Below are positions 46,092 through 57,879 of a stretch of DNA of 64,000 nucleotides, piece by piece (the stretch's first letter is position 1; each line of letters opens with the position of its first letter). Below the pieces are notes generated by a model. That model had not been told where the DNA came from. It was given only the letters and a program-made list of their open reading frames with translations, and made no database searches. A program made the position numbers and the translations under genes. This DNA is from Sparassis latifolia (lineage: Eukaryota > Basidiomycota > Agaricomycetes > Polyporales > Sparassidaceae), in contig CM031555.1 of assembly GCA_018466975.1 (NCBI GenBank), positions 2,666,001 to 2,730,000 of the forward strand. Direction: 5' to 3'.

Positions 46092-48878
46092 GAGGTGTAC
46101 GAGCAGGTGGGTATCTGCTTGAAGGCGTCCTTTCCATCCCACCACCTAATATATGAACGGCAGTGTCACAGGTTGGCTCTACCTGTATCGTCGGTCACAG
46201 GTTAGTAGTGGTATAAGCCGACCAATTCTGGAGCATGGGAACCGCAGCCTATCGAGGGCTACGCGGAAGCAGGATAACATACGACTGTGTACCCCAGCGG
46301 TCAAGGCAATGACAGGAAAGGGAAAGTTGGTTTCGTGATTTTGTCATATTACCGTGCGTACCCACTGCGATTGTGCACACTTTGCACAAACTACTCAAAA
46401 GCCTAAAGTAGGCAGTTCCCGAGATTTTAACTTCGAAGTTCTGACGGCGAAGGCACAGTTTTCCCGCACTAAAACTCAGCTTCCCGACCTTCTCCCGCGA
46501 TCAAGTCTACACCGCACAGGTAAAGAGAGCAGCAGCAGTGCTGAACAGCGTAGGTCATCGCAAATGTGTTTGGTACAACCCTTCCTTGAGTAAGTATATT
46601 CGGATTCACTCTCCAGACCATCATCTGTCGAGAAGGGGCTAATATTGACTTTCCATTTTATCCGGCGCGACAGGACTCGACATGAACATCTAATGCGGAA
46701 CAAAAAGAATCGTGCCTCGTTGTCGGGATTCGCGGATCTTCTACTGACCACGAAGGGCACACGCATGAATATTGAAGCAACTTGATAACATGCGGTCATG
46801 ACGATCCATCTGACCAGCACGAAAAATACAAATAAGAACATGTGGAGTTGGAAGAAAGCATCTAAATCAACTTTGGCAGCTTGGAGCACCAATCAAGGAC
46901 CGTCGAGATGAACCGTTATCTAATTTTATCAGTCGTGCGTCACTAATTCCTAGTTATAAATTCCTACTGCGCATAAGCTGAGAATACCCGCTAATTCTGA
47001 ACAAGGATTATGCAGGAGCTCCTCTGGGCACTAGTTCATTCAGTGGTAGACCTATAGGCACAGGAGCGATGATATCTTGCCAACAGGTCATCCACGAGAA
47101 CGGGATATATTTTACTGTGTGGGCACTGCGAAGGAGAAAGTCATCAGGAAGCAGTTGACAAGGCAAAATGGGAGCTGCCTCAGTGGTTGGGAGGCGTGGG
47201 TAGGTCAGTGCATCTCCTGTGTTTCCACCTGTGATGATTGAGTTCCGGCGAAGGGGATGATCAATGTGGCTCTTTCGCAGATTGTTCGCAGGTGGTTCAT
47301 GCGGGTGGTCCGCCGCACTACTTCGAGAAGCTCAAGCATAAGCGACGAAGATCAGGTGTACAGCTGACGGAAGACTAAGCCGTCAGTCGCTTCGCTGACA
47401 GTGCGAAATAGGGTCCAATGTCCTTGAGTTCAGCCCCGCGTGGGCTTTGATCGAAAAGCGGTCTCAACCTCTCATCTTGGACCTCGCCGTAAAAGGTGGT
47501 ATCTGCCTATATCTGCTTCATCGATGATATCAGTGACGGTTACGAAGCAAGCAGGTCAGATTTCTGCCGCCGCAGCGTCAATTCATGCCCAAAGGCCTCG
47601 GCAAGCTTGTTGCGCGTGGTGTATGCGTCGCCGCTGCCTCACCGAACTTATGAACCCGCGGAGAGGTGAGTAAGGGTTATCTGGGGATATTTCGGGCCGT
47701 ATGTATGTGGCTCTTGACCAGAATGCAATCACGCCCTCCACCTGGACGAAGTTGGCGCCTGGATAAGGAGAAATTCCTGACCATGAATCTTAATGCCATG
47801 TTTTCAGACGGCAAGCGAAGGCAGGCAGGCAATGCGAGACCGATCGAGCGCCTCCATCGATGCGCTAGATTCCCTCAACGTATTGGCAAATCGATCCCTC
47901 CTGGCTTTCTCTATCTCCACATGGAAGACTGGCCGAACCTCAAGCTTCAAGTTCGACCATTAATCAGGCAATTCATGAAACAATTTGGAAAGTCAAGTTT
48001 GTCGAGTTAACGTATAGCGGTCGCACTTGCGGAGAATCCAGATGACAGGGATCCGCGTTGGACGTGGCCATGTTCACCGCCGAACCAATGGACTTTCTTC
48101 GCGCAGCGACATCGGATGAGCATTTTATGCATGCTTTAGCCTGAACATACGGAGCTGGAAAGGCTCGCCAAACATTCCGACGTGAAGAAAAAGAGGCCAT
48201 CGGCAGGCCGGGGCAACAACCCGCTAATACTGCGAGCACAACACGGTCAAAATCGTATATGAATTGTTACCCCCTGCGTTGTGGCCGACGGAAGAGATCT
48301 CCACGACGAATCCGGTGGCGTGACGGCCGGGTGTGAGGCCGCACCCGGCACATTGGCGGTGTACTTACTCGCCTACACCAAGTGACGCAACGAGCACGGC
48401 ACCCACGGCCGCAAGGTTACGATAGTCTCAGCAAACTCGAGCGGCCGGACCGTCGTAAATGTATACGCACGTAAGCTCCGCCGCTCAACTTGGGCAGCGT
48501 TCGCCCAGGAAGGCTAAATAACGTGGGCAACAGGTCACTCCGCTGCTCGCGCTACAAAGCGAAAACGCGAAGTGTCACATCTTATTGATCTGCCACTCTG
48601 TGCCCTCAGGCCTCAGAAATTGGGTCCGGGAAGGGACTAGAATTTCAATTTTTGTACGGTTCATAAGCCGCATAAATGAAACGCAGCTGATATCTGATCA
48701 TCACATTCAATCGCAGGTGGACCAACACCGAATGCGAGATATTCACTTGTAGCTTCCAGCTGACACAGAAACCGACCACGAGGGGTGCATTGAGACACTC
48801 AAACCATCGTGTTGGCACAACAAACGAGATGCAGAACAATGGATCACAGCACATGATGGATGATGACAAAATTGGGAA
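46092..48878. other. Long region without a convincing gene
   Basis: No complete gene could be built over 2.8 kb. Minus-strand fragments such as VRPVFHVEIEKARRDRFANT near 47,900 look protein-like but are interrupted, so a decayed gene may lie at 47.2-48.5 kb. I cannot name it. The frame at 46476-46892 (-) has two hydrophobic stretches but no supporting exons. Confidence 0.4.
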
Positions 48879-50538
48879 TCAGGAGTTGACCTTCCACAAA
48901 GGTCGTTTGCGCAATTTTCGTGTGACATGGACGTGCACCGAACCCCCGCCGAAATTACCTCCTCCAAAGGCAAGCACCACAGTCTCCTCCGCCCCCTGAC
49001 CCCGCGCGATGCCCTGCTTCCTCAGGTCGATCGCCTCCTTTGCAAACTTGAAGCGGCTCTGGTCGGACCCTGCAACAACGGACACCATGAGAATAATCCA
49101 AGGCGAGCAGCCGCGTGACGCACCTATCTGGAACTTTGGTGATTCCACTGCGGCCTTAAACAGGTCAAACGGCACGCGTGAATAGACCTGCAGGAGGGTG
49201 TCGCGACCAGCATCTGAATGCTGGCCATCTGGATGTGGCGAGACCGGCGTTGCCTGCCCGCCGACATTGAGCATGTTCGGGAGGGTGGCGACGAGGTAGT
49301 GGAACACATCGTCCTTCAGCCGTGCCGCGTACGACCCAAAGATTGCCGTCCGCGATGGCGGCAGCTGGTGAGGATCGACCGGTGTCGACGTCCCATCAGA
49401 AGACGGTGGGATGGAGTCGACGAAGTCGAGCCATTCGGAAATATTCTCCATCGAGATGGACTGTCGGCATACTTCATACGCATAGTTGCAAAGCTCATCC
49501 ATTCCGCCTAAGAGACAGCCAGCCGCTAGGACGGCCCGTGCGTTTCCCGGGTTGATCATGCTTAGTGAGTGGGAAGAGTAGAGATAACCCAAGGCTGGAT
49601 ATCACATTGACGTCAGCATTGAGCCATGGGGCATACGGACATCGGTAGATTATACCTATAGCGAAGCCCTGATATATGTGCAAAGTGAGATAAAATTACA
49701 CGCGCATTATCTAGATCAAGGTGCGAACCTCATCGGTGATCTCTGGCTCGTTTTCAAAACGCACTACAACTACACGCTGCCCCGAAGTTTGAGGGGATGT
49801 CGACATCATATGTGCAAGGAATGGCGAACGGGATAGTATAATGGCATGTAGCCGATAGGCGTTTTGATGGAAATGCTGAGTATACAAGTCGGGCGGTGAG
49901 TAGACAAAGAGGAAAAAGACATAAATGCCTACCAAAATGGTGTCCGCATAGTTCTAGTGTAAGAGTACGAAGTCAGTTTGATGCTCTGGACGCATGGAGT
50001 TGATGATGACGCACACCAGTCTGGAAACCAGCATGGTAAAGGTGGTTTACAATATCTTCATGATGCAACTGGTAAGGTGACAGTGGCCTGCCAGGGGCAA
50101 GCGAGTAGACAGGATGCGTCAGATCGTAGTGCTCGGTGTATAAAGGCTCGGCATGAAATCCTCGCACGAGAAAAGAGGTAAACGGATGAACACAGGTCCA
50201 TTATTGCTGTTTCTTGAATCTTTGCGTTGTGCTGGAACTCACCAATACAACGACTAGATTCATACCAGCCCTGTAGCACGAGACTTCACACCACGCACAG
50301 AGAGAACAGACAGGCAGATTGCGACAAGGAAGACGAGCAGCATATCCATGCTTTCCACTCACGAAGCGAACACGATCCTCCGCAAAGCCAAATCAAGAAA
50401 ACACGAGACTCACTCTGCAAACCCATTCACGGCCGGCGCAGCACTGGTAGACGGGCCCGGGTGGTCTGCGTACGGTTCGTCCGGCCTCATGTCTACCACC
50501 ACGCCGTTGCTGGGACCTGGTCCGATGTGACCATTCAT
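48879..50538 (-). CDS. BTB/POZ-domain protein
   Basis: Exons 50538-50414, 50270-50243, 50160-50015, 49953-49933, 49875-49729, 49668-49656, 49594-49124 and 49069-48879. The start ATG gives MNGHIGPGPSNGVVVDMRPD. The BTB fold lies mid-protein: HLYHAGFQTGNYADTILHFH, AYRLHAIILSRSPFLAHMMS, FENEPEITDEGFAIALGYLY and NARAVLAAGCLLGGMDELCN. A helical part and DTLLQVYSRVPFDLFKAAVE follow, and the protein ends RKRPLWKVNS. BTB proteins dimerise and often serve as Cul3 adaptors or scaffolds; the partner is unknown here. Exons of 21 and 13 nt occur. All junctions match in phase except exon 1 to 2, which needs one extra base, perhaps another short G-run error (about 50269). The length would be about 380 aa. 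Confidence 0.82.
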
Positions 50539-51443
50539 GACTGAATATTTCAAAACAACCGGTAAAGGATGCTTCTTAGTTATGTGGACCGTATCTGAAA
50601 GTCGAACGGATGGCAGACAGGCGTAACAGCGTCCACGGACGGAGCGCGGCTGCGAAAAGTGTTTGGGAACGTGACCCTCCTTCCCTGTCACGTTTCGGCG
50701 GCTATTGCTACTCGAAAGGCCGCCAGGCGGCGGCGGAACTTGCTCGGAGACGGGAGCGGACAGAATTGCCACAAAACAAATAACGCACAACAACTGTGTA
50801 AAAAGGACACTTTCACTTTTGGGTTAGTGATGTTGCCAGGTGAGGAACGATCCTGGCCACCACGTCCAGCCAAGCATCAAAACCCGATGAAAGATCCAGA
50901 GCCTGTCTCCGAGGATAGGGCTCTGGTCTTTCTGCGCGTGGCGAGGAAAAATGAGTACAGGGAGACCAGGGTTTCGGCCCTTGCCAAGGGGCCTCATCAG
51001 GGGCCTTAACGGCTGGCCCTACCCTGCACATACTAGTTGAGAAGAAAGGAGGCTCTCTCTTCTTTCCTACTGGAATACGCACAAGCCGAGTGCACAGCCG
51101 CCTCTTTAGGGCCGGTCTGAAATCACCTCGCACACCGTGGGCTCCTTGTAGGTCGCCCCTAAGGCCAAGAGGTAGTGGTTGGGAGAGGCTTTGCAGCGGC
51201 ACCCGCTGCTCGGCACGGTTCGCGACCAATCCTCCGCTCCAGTACCCAATTGGGCACTAATCCTCCCTGGGTGGACAGACGAGGCTGGATCGGGAGAGCT
51301 TGCTCTCCGAGCAAGAATTTCCAAAAAATATGTCGTGTGGCCAAATATACATAAAGTTCTGCCTCGATGACCTCCATTTTCGAATGCAAATATCTCCTCA
51401 AGCTGGATTGTTTCTCCATTCTTGCATATTTGGACTCTTAATG
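50539..51443. other. Upstream region of BTB gene, start of repeat-rich zone
   Basis: No gene supported. Frames such as 50813-51229 (-) have no motif. From about 51,000 the texture (short self-similar stretches, loss of exon-like frames) suggests old repeats, but I could not define an element. Confidence 0.4.
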
Positions 51444-51657
51444 CATCAGGAAAACCCAACTTTTACTTAAAGGTGTCCTTATGTGACTTAAATGCACTTA
51501 TAAGCCTTAAATAAGGTAAAAAAGGACAAAAAGTCCATAAGTCATATTTTCTTAGAGGCTTAAAAGTCGACTTTTGAGAACTTATGGGCCTTAAATAAGG
51601 CAAAAAAGGACAAAAATTCGGACTAAGTCCCATAAGTAAAAGTCTTTTTTCCTGATG
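51444..51657. mobile_element. Small TIR element (MITE-like), 214 bp
   Basis: Inverted ends CATCAGGAAAA...ACTTTTACTTA at 51444-51470 and 51631-51657 match over about 26 positions with a few differences. Inside, a motif CCTTAAATAAGG-(T/C)AAAAAAGGACAAAAA occurs twice, about 83 bp apart, near 51505 and 51590. No coding capacity and no certain target duplication. Confidence 0.7.
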
Positions 51658-51945
51658 TGTCAGCATGCAAGGCATGGTACCGAGAATTATGTCCTTTTCC
51701 CATATTATCTGTTTGCTGTTCTTCACAGCTTCCTCTGAGAACAGAGTTCATGATTGTTGGATGGGCTGGAGAACATCGGAAAGTGGTAAAGGCTTCCCAA
51801 TAGTATGGTAGGCAGGGCAGGAATATGCATTTGTGGTTGAGGAAGATCTGAATTGTATGTGATTTGTCTTAGTCTGTATATTACAGAATTCATGCTGTTC
51901 ATCAGGAACTCGGGATAGCTCTATAGGCTCCACATGGTAGCAAAC
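51658..51945. other. Spacer between MITE and LTR element
   Basis: Short unique-looking sequence. No feature recognised. Confidence 0.4.
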
Positions 51946-52281
51946 TGGAACCCGACTGGTGTTGGGAACACTTGATCCTGTCAGATGGCAACAGAATGGA
52001 AACCAGCTGCATTGTGCATATGGTAAGCGGGTAAGGTACGATATATGATACTATAGAACATACCTGCATTGTGCATATGGTAAGCGGGTAAGGCACAATG
52101 GAGGGGGATAAACGAACGTATAGTGGGCAAAAGCAAATAGTGACAAATGAATGTAAATAGAGGAGCAAATAGTGATGGGAAAAAGAAGAATGGAAGTGAC
52201 ACATTAGTCACATGGTGAACAAGTGACCATGGTGAGGCAGGTGACCGCGTTCTGTGGTAAGTACAAAAGGTCGGGCTTACA
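51946..52281 (-). repeat. 3' LTR (left end)
   Basis: The 336 bp LTR copy next to the purine tract. It contains an internal direct repeat (TGCATTGTGCATATGG... near 52011 and 52062) and preserves the uninterrupted GCAAATAGTGATGGG site where the other LTR has a MITE. Confidence 0.9.
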
Positions 52282-52459
52282 CCCCTCCCCACCATGAAAA
52301 AGAAGGTGCAATCATCTAGATTTCCAAGTGTACAATGTGACGAAATCCTCGAGTTCTCGACGAGGTAGCCATTGATCAGCTTCTGAGTCCCACCCTTTTC
52401 AGCATAAGGTATTGCCATCCGCGACCTCATTGACATTGATCTAGAATTCATTCCACTTC

Positions 52460-54073
52460 TCATTCCTTGCAGCCAGCTTCTGTGAGGATTGGTCCAGGAT
52501 GGTCAGGCTCACGAAGAGGGAAGAGGGTGTGGTTGTTAGGGTGGTAGCATTCAAGTTGAGAGAAATGGAAGGTGGAAAATATATTCATTGACTTGGGGAG
52601 TTGGAGGGGGTAGTGGGAGGTATCAGGATGTGCTTCCAGTATGCGGTACAGTCCATTGAAGTGGGGCATGAACTTTGCGATGTGAGTGTCGCCACATTGC
52701 ATGTAATCACATTGGCGGTAAAGTGTGGATAATAGAACATTGTCATCGATATTGAAGTGAGAATCAGATTGTCGATGAAGGTTCACAGTGTCTGCTTGGA
52801 ACAGTTTCGCTGCAAAAAGGTTATCTTGGGCCGTGAGGACATTAAGTTCAATAAATGTTAAGACCTTTGCGGCAAGTTCCACTTCAGAGATGGGAATTTT
52901 CGGTGAGAGTGTCTTGACATCACTGTTAAACAGTGGGGGAATAATATGAGGGGAGCGTCTCATCTGGAGTTGGAAGGGGGAAATTCCCGTGGAGGAGTTC
53001 ATGGAGTTCATGATGCAGAAATGTACATATGGGAGCACTTTCACCCAACCCTTTTGGTTACATTGCATGTGGTAATGAAGACATTGAATGACAGTTTTCA
53101 TATGCTCAGAAAGACCATTGGTCTGTGGATGATACACCATTGACATCTTGTGTTTGACCTCAGTCAGTTTACATAGAGACCACCAGAAGTCGGACAAGAA
53201 TGTGGAGTCTCGGTCGGAGATGATCTCTGTAGGTAGGCCATTCTCACAGTACTAAGAGTCAAAGAAGAGGGCGGCAAAGATGGGGATGGAGGCATCAGTT
53301 CGCAAGGGAATTATCCACACATTGGAGCCAAGGTGATCAATGATGGTTGCGAGAGCATTAAAACCATCATCTTCTGGTAGCGATCCGATGAAATTGATGG
53401 TGATAGAGTCACAGTGGTCATCGGGGACAGGCAGGGGATGTAGTGGACCTGCAGGTTTGTGTGAGCATCCCTTGTTTTGTTGGTAGTCAGAAAAAGAGGG
53501 TACATAGGCCTCTTCGAGGTCGTGGCACATATTTGGCCAGTAATATGCATCACATAGAGTGGCGTATGACTTCTCCACCCCAAAGTGACCAAGTGAGTCG
53601 TGTGCCAGTCGAAAGAGAGACTCACGGAGTGAATTGACCTTGGGAATGAGCAGTCTGTCTCCCAAGTACAGAAGGCCATTCCGAGAGTGCACTTCAGGAG
53701 TAGATTTGACATTGTGCAGAAGTTTCTGGCAAAAGGTGTCATTGGTGTAGCCTTGCACAATTTGTGAGAGCAATGCGAGTTCTGTGGAGATGTGAAAGGT
53801 CACTGCCAGAAGTCTGAGTTCTGTGCGTGTAATCTGCTCATCTGTCTGTGGTGGGAGATGGGAGAGTGCATCAGCGACTGTGTTATCCTCACCTGGAATG
53901 TAACAGATTAAAAAATCATAGTCTGCCAAGAATTCCTGCCAGCGTGCTTGACGGTGGCTGAGGTCACATTGTGTGGAGAAGTTCTCTACTGTCCTGTGGT
54001 CTGTGTAAATGATGAAGGGGGTTTCAAGAAGGTCAGTTCTCCACTTCTTCAATGTGCGCATAATGGTGAGCAT
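52460..54073 (-). pseudogene. Gypsy RNase H / integrase remnant
   Basis: Minus-strand frame with RNase H traces (IIYTDHRTVENF, QARWQEFLADYDF, GEDNTVADALSHLPP), then integrase. The zinc domain keeps HDSLGHFGVEKSYATLCDAY and YYWPN but its Cys pair reads SFSDY. The core has DSITINFIGSLPEDDG (first catalytic Asp replaced by Asn), then EIISDRDSTFLSDFWW and a retained Glu in GLSEHMKTV. An in-frame TAG near 53252 splits it. A chromodomain-like tail was not seen; the frame ends FSQLECYHPNN and a Pro-rich stretch. Confidence 0.88.
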
Positions 54074-54094
54074 TTCCTTCTTATGGGTGGGGTA

Positions 54095-55501
54095 TCATGA
54101 TGCCACACCAGAGATTTGCATGGAATCAAAGGCAACAGGGTGAGAGAGCATCCAAGAGGGTCCAACAGAGAGCACAGCACCAGTCCCCCATTCACTGGCA
54201 TCAGTAGTCAGAAAGATCTTGTTCTGACCGAGATTGTTGTGATCTATGGTGGTGAGACATTCATGGCTAAGAACAAGTTCCTTCATGGCTTCAAATGCGA
54301 GTTGGTGCCTCTGTTTCCAGGCAGGGAAGAGTTTCTCAGCAGACTTCATAGTGAGTGGTGTGAGTATGGAGGTGTGGGCAGTGAGTTGGGGCAAAAACAC
54401 AGAGATATAATGGACAAGGCTGAGGAAGGAAGGAACATCCTTGGCAGAACAAGGAACTGGCCAGTTCAATATTTGTTTGACCTTAGACACATTAGCTTCA
54501 ATTCCTCGGGCCGAGATGTGATGTTCGAGGAAGTCAATTTCTGTGCAAAAAAGAGATGTCTTTTTGATGGAACAGAAGAGGTGAGCATCTCGGAGGGCAT
54601 TGAGAATGGTGGTGACATTACACTCATGTTTCTCAGTGTTCTGCGACCAAATGATGATATTATTGAGGTAGACATGACAAATTTTGCCAATGTGTTGACG
54701 TAGTGCTGCTGTCATCCTGCATTGATGTGTAGATGGGGCATTTCGACAGCCTTGCGACATAATAAGCCACTCATACAACCCGAATGGTATGTGAACGGCA
54801 GTGTACTTTACATCATTGGGATGTATGCATGTCTGGTAGAAGGCATTTGTCATGTCAATCTTACCCCAGATGTTCTCTTTCGCGCAGTCGGATAGTATAT
54901 CGTTGATGAGGGGGAGGGGAAAATGATCAGAGATAGTGTTTTCATTCAATTTCCGATAATCATTCACCCACTGGGGAAGAGCAGTGGGATCTGATTTTGG
55001 AATGATAAAGGCAGGTGCGGCGTACTCTCTAGAGGAGGGGCACATCCATCCTGCATCCAAGTGTTGTGTGAGTAAGGTTTGCCAGGCCTCATGATACTTC
55101 TTGGAACAGCCATAGAAATGGGAGAAAATGACCTTATGTGGATCCTTGAAGAGGAAACGATGATACACGTCAGTAGGAAGGTCAGTGAGTGGTGGGGTGT
55201 CCTCAGGAAAACGGTCTGAAAACTGGTGTTTGAATGATGCGTCGAGGTCAAGCAAGCATTGTTCATTAGTGAGCTTCTCAATTGCAGTGCGGATGAAGGG
55301 GAGCGAATGCGGCTGTAAGGGTGTCTCACAGCAATGGTCCACATCAGCCTTATGTGAAAGTAAGCATTGTCGCAATTCATCGATCATTGTCATTGTGGCT
55401 GCCACCACATGCAATCTCTGTTGAGGTGTGGACAATTTGTGAATTGGAATAGATGGACATGTGGGGGATCCGCTGGAAGGAAGAAGATTGTAGCTGGACA
55501 A
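54095..55501 (-). pseudogene. Gypsy reverse transcriptase remnant
   Basis: A 468-codon minus-strand frame. Motifs: WVNDYRKLNENTISDHFPLP, IDMTNAFYQTCIHP, the palm motif as HVYLNNIIIWSQ (YLDD expected), FLEHHISARGI and TDASEWGTGAVLSVG of RNase H. Loss of both catalytic aspartates inactivates it. The frame continues past a TGA at 54095 into YPTHKKEMLTI of the next segment. Confidence 0.9.
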
Positions 55502-55572
55502 TTTGTGTACTGCAGTTCATTTGGAAGAGTCAACAACAATCTTGTTGCATTGAAGAAATGGTAGACCTAGTA

Positions 55573-56937
55573 TTACAGGTACAGACAAGTTTGGCATGAC
55601 AAGAGCGGGGACAACAAGGGAGTGGAAGGACTGATCGATGGAATGGAGTTTAAGTTTGACCCAGTGTGAAGAAAGACCTTAAGCTCTGCTGATGGGCTTG
55701 TGAATCTCCATGGTTGCTGATGAATGATGGGATCCTTTTGGACCAAGTTGGCATACAAGGGATTAGTCAATGAGATGCATGGCTTGTGTAATGGTTGCTG
55801 ATGGAGACCAAGTTGGCATACAAGGGATTCGTCAATGAGAACTGCATGAGACCTGTCGTCAATGAGTGTTTTAATGGGCAGAGAGAACTTGAGATGTGAT
55901 CTGTTGATAAGACAAGACCAATAGAGATTAGGTGAAGAGAATACAGGAATGTACTCGTCCAAATCGGAGTCAGTCCCATTGCCAAGTGATGTGGACTGGG
56001 GGAAGACTGCGGTGATGTAGGCAGGCTCATCAGCATGTTCATCGCCAACAAGAATGGTTGCAGAGAGTTTTGCCTTGGTGGCCTTCTCGGCAAGGACAGC
56101 CTTGATCTGATCCTGGATATTGTCCTCAGAGATTGGGATATACATTTCAGGATCGGGGTAACTATTAGTGCAGTCAGAGCTCTGATGGTCCTGCTTGGGG
56201 AGACAACATTTGAAACAGCCATTGTATTTCAGGAGTACACGGTGCTCGTTGTTAGTGAGGGCCTTCAGATGTTTAGACTGACCACCAGCATTAGTGTCCG
56301 CTTGACACTTGGCATTGGTGGAACAGGCATTGTACTTCACACATTCTTTAGTGACAGCAGATGCGACGTGATCGTCTTCTTCATGGAGGTCTTCGTCAAT
56401 CTGTTTGACAGCAAGGAGCCACTGCGAGAACAGTAAGATATCCTTGAGTTCCTTAGCATGGTGAGAGGAGTTCAACTTGCATTTGAGGTGAGAGTTTACT
56501 CCAGCGTGGAGCTGGATATGCAATTCGACTTTGTTGAGAGCAAGAAGAGTGCGAGAAATGATCACCGCTTTAGCCTGTAACTTGTTGGCCCAGTCTCAGA
56601 AAGGACAGTCTCCTTGTTTGGAGCCCATGACCTCATCACAGATATTGCTATCCCAGTCACAGGGAAGGTAAGTCATGTGGACTTCGAGAAGGAAGTATTT
56701 GAAGGTGAAGGCATTAAGATGAGCCTGGTTGGCATCGTACCAGACAGAAAGGTGGGGATCATCCATGCGAGAGGCAATAGTCAAGACCTGGAGTTCCTCT
56801 GCAAGGTTGGCCTTCTGAAGATGGTGTTCGCAGGTGGTCTGCCAGGTGTCGATGATGGAGGGAGTCAGATCACCTAGAAGGAGTTTTGGCAGTTGACTTT
56901 CCTTCAGGAAATCAATGGTAGCGAGTTTGTTCACCAT
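55573..56937 (-). pseudogene. Gypsy Gag / protease remnant
   Basis: Starts with an ATG at 56937 (MVNKLATIDFLKESQLPKLL), is interrupted near 56596 by TGA, then continues WANKLQAKAVIISRTLLALN. A CCHC-like knuckle (CFKC, H, C; CX2CX6HX4C) follows, then an aspartic-protease-like LIDDRSHAVLIDESLV whose usual D-x-G motif is altered. A 67 bp direct duplication (near 55741 and 55808) lies in the protease region. Confidence 0.8.
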
Positions 56938-57241
56938 GATGGGTGACTGTATGTGCTCAGAATCGAAGACGGTTTAATGGTTTCAGGCAATACAACAATG
57001 AAGGATTCCGAATGGGATGATGCTTCGGAAACTCCCAAAGGGGATGAACAGATTGGAGAGGAGAGAGCAGCTGAGTCGTCGATGGCAGTCGACAAACTAG
57101 CAGCTTCTTGGATAGCCTAACCTCGCATCCTCAGGGGAAACACAATAGAAGGTGGTTGGCGACTGTACGAAATGGTGACCGATAGTTGCGACAGACAAAT
57201 GCCGGTCACACGGCAGGGTTGGTTCGATGTTCAAAAAAAAG

Positions 57242-57879
57242 TGGAACCCGACTGGTGTCGGGAACACTTGATTCTGTCAGATGGCAACAGAATGGAAACC
57301 AGCTGCATTGCGGGGGAGAAGACGAAGGTGCAATACGTATGGTAAGCAGGTAAGGTATGATACATGATACTATAGAACATACCTGCATTGCACGTATGGT
57401 AAGCGAGTAAGGCACAACGGAGGGGAATAAATGAACGTATAGTGAGTAAAAGCAAATAGTGACAAATGAATGTAAATAGAGGAGCAAATACTGTAATGAA
57501 ATGACCTTAGGTTCACGGCCTGTAACCTGTGACCTGTTTTCTTTCTCAGTTCACAGTTCACAGTGTAGGAGTGACCTGTGACTCAAGCTCAGTTCAGATG
57601 CACTGCAGGCGCCTGCCGACGGTCCACCATGCCTGATGCTGTGAGCACTGGTGACATTCTCTTTTGCTTCCAGTTCACAGACACCTATGATGCGCTACAA
57701 ACCCTTAAGCGAGTTCAGTTCACGAGGCCTGTGATGTGTGACTGAACCTAAGGTTGTTTCACTACAGTAGTGATGGGGAAAAGAAGAATGGAAGCAACAC
57801 ATTAGTCACATGGTGAACAATTGACCGTGGTGAGGCAGGTGACCACATTCTGTGGTAAGTACGAAAGGTCGGGCTTACA
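57242..57879 (-). repeat. 5' LTR (right end), interrupted
   Basis: The same LTR as 51946-52281, carrying a 277 bp MITE plus TA duplication and about 23 extra bases near 57305. Without these, length and sequence agree with the other copy apart from scattered substitutions. Confidence 0.9.
57491..57767. mobile_element. Tc1/mariner-like MITE nested in the LTR
   Basis: A 277 bp insert with inverted ends CTGTAATGAAATGACCTTAG and (reverse complement) CTGTAGTGAAACAACCTTAG, followed by GTTCA on both. It is flanked by TA on each side, and the other LTR gives the empty site with a single TA. TA duplication and short TIRs indicate mobilisation by a Tc1/mariner-type transposase. It has no coding capacity. 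Confidence 0.9.

Larger units (their letters stand above)
51946..57879 (-). mobile_element. Degenerate Ty3/gypsy LTR retrotransposon
   Basis: Full-length but inactive element on the minus strand, bounded by LTRs (51946-52281 and 57242-57879). On the coding strand the LTR starts TGTAAGCC and ends GGGTTCCA. Flanking pentamers are CAAAC (left) and CGAAC (right), a target duplication with one mismatch. A purine tract GGTGGGGAGGGG sits just upstream of the 3' LTR (52282-52293). Gag, protease, reverse transcriptase, RNase H and integrase remnants follow in gypsy order from about 56,940 down to 52,460. Several stops and lost catalytic residues show it is dead. The primer-binding site is not obvious. 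Confidence 0.92.

Noticed and set aside
46476..46892. Possible membrane protein frame on the minus strand
   Set aside because: Two hydrophobic stretches only; the rest is non-globular and no neighbouring exon continues it.
48240..48500. Zinc alcohol-dehydrogenase-like fragment (minus strand)
   Set aside because: GRHATGFVVEISSVGHNAG is suggestive, but flanking frames are stopped and no second motif of the family is present.
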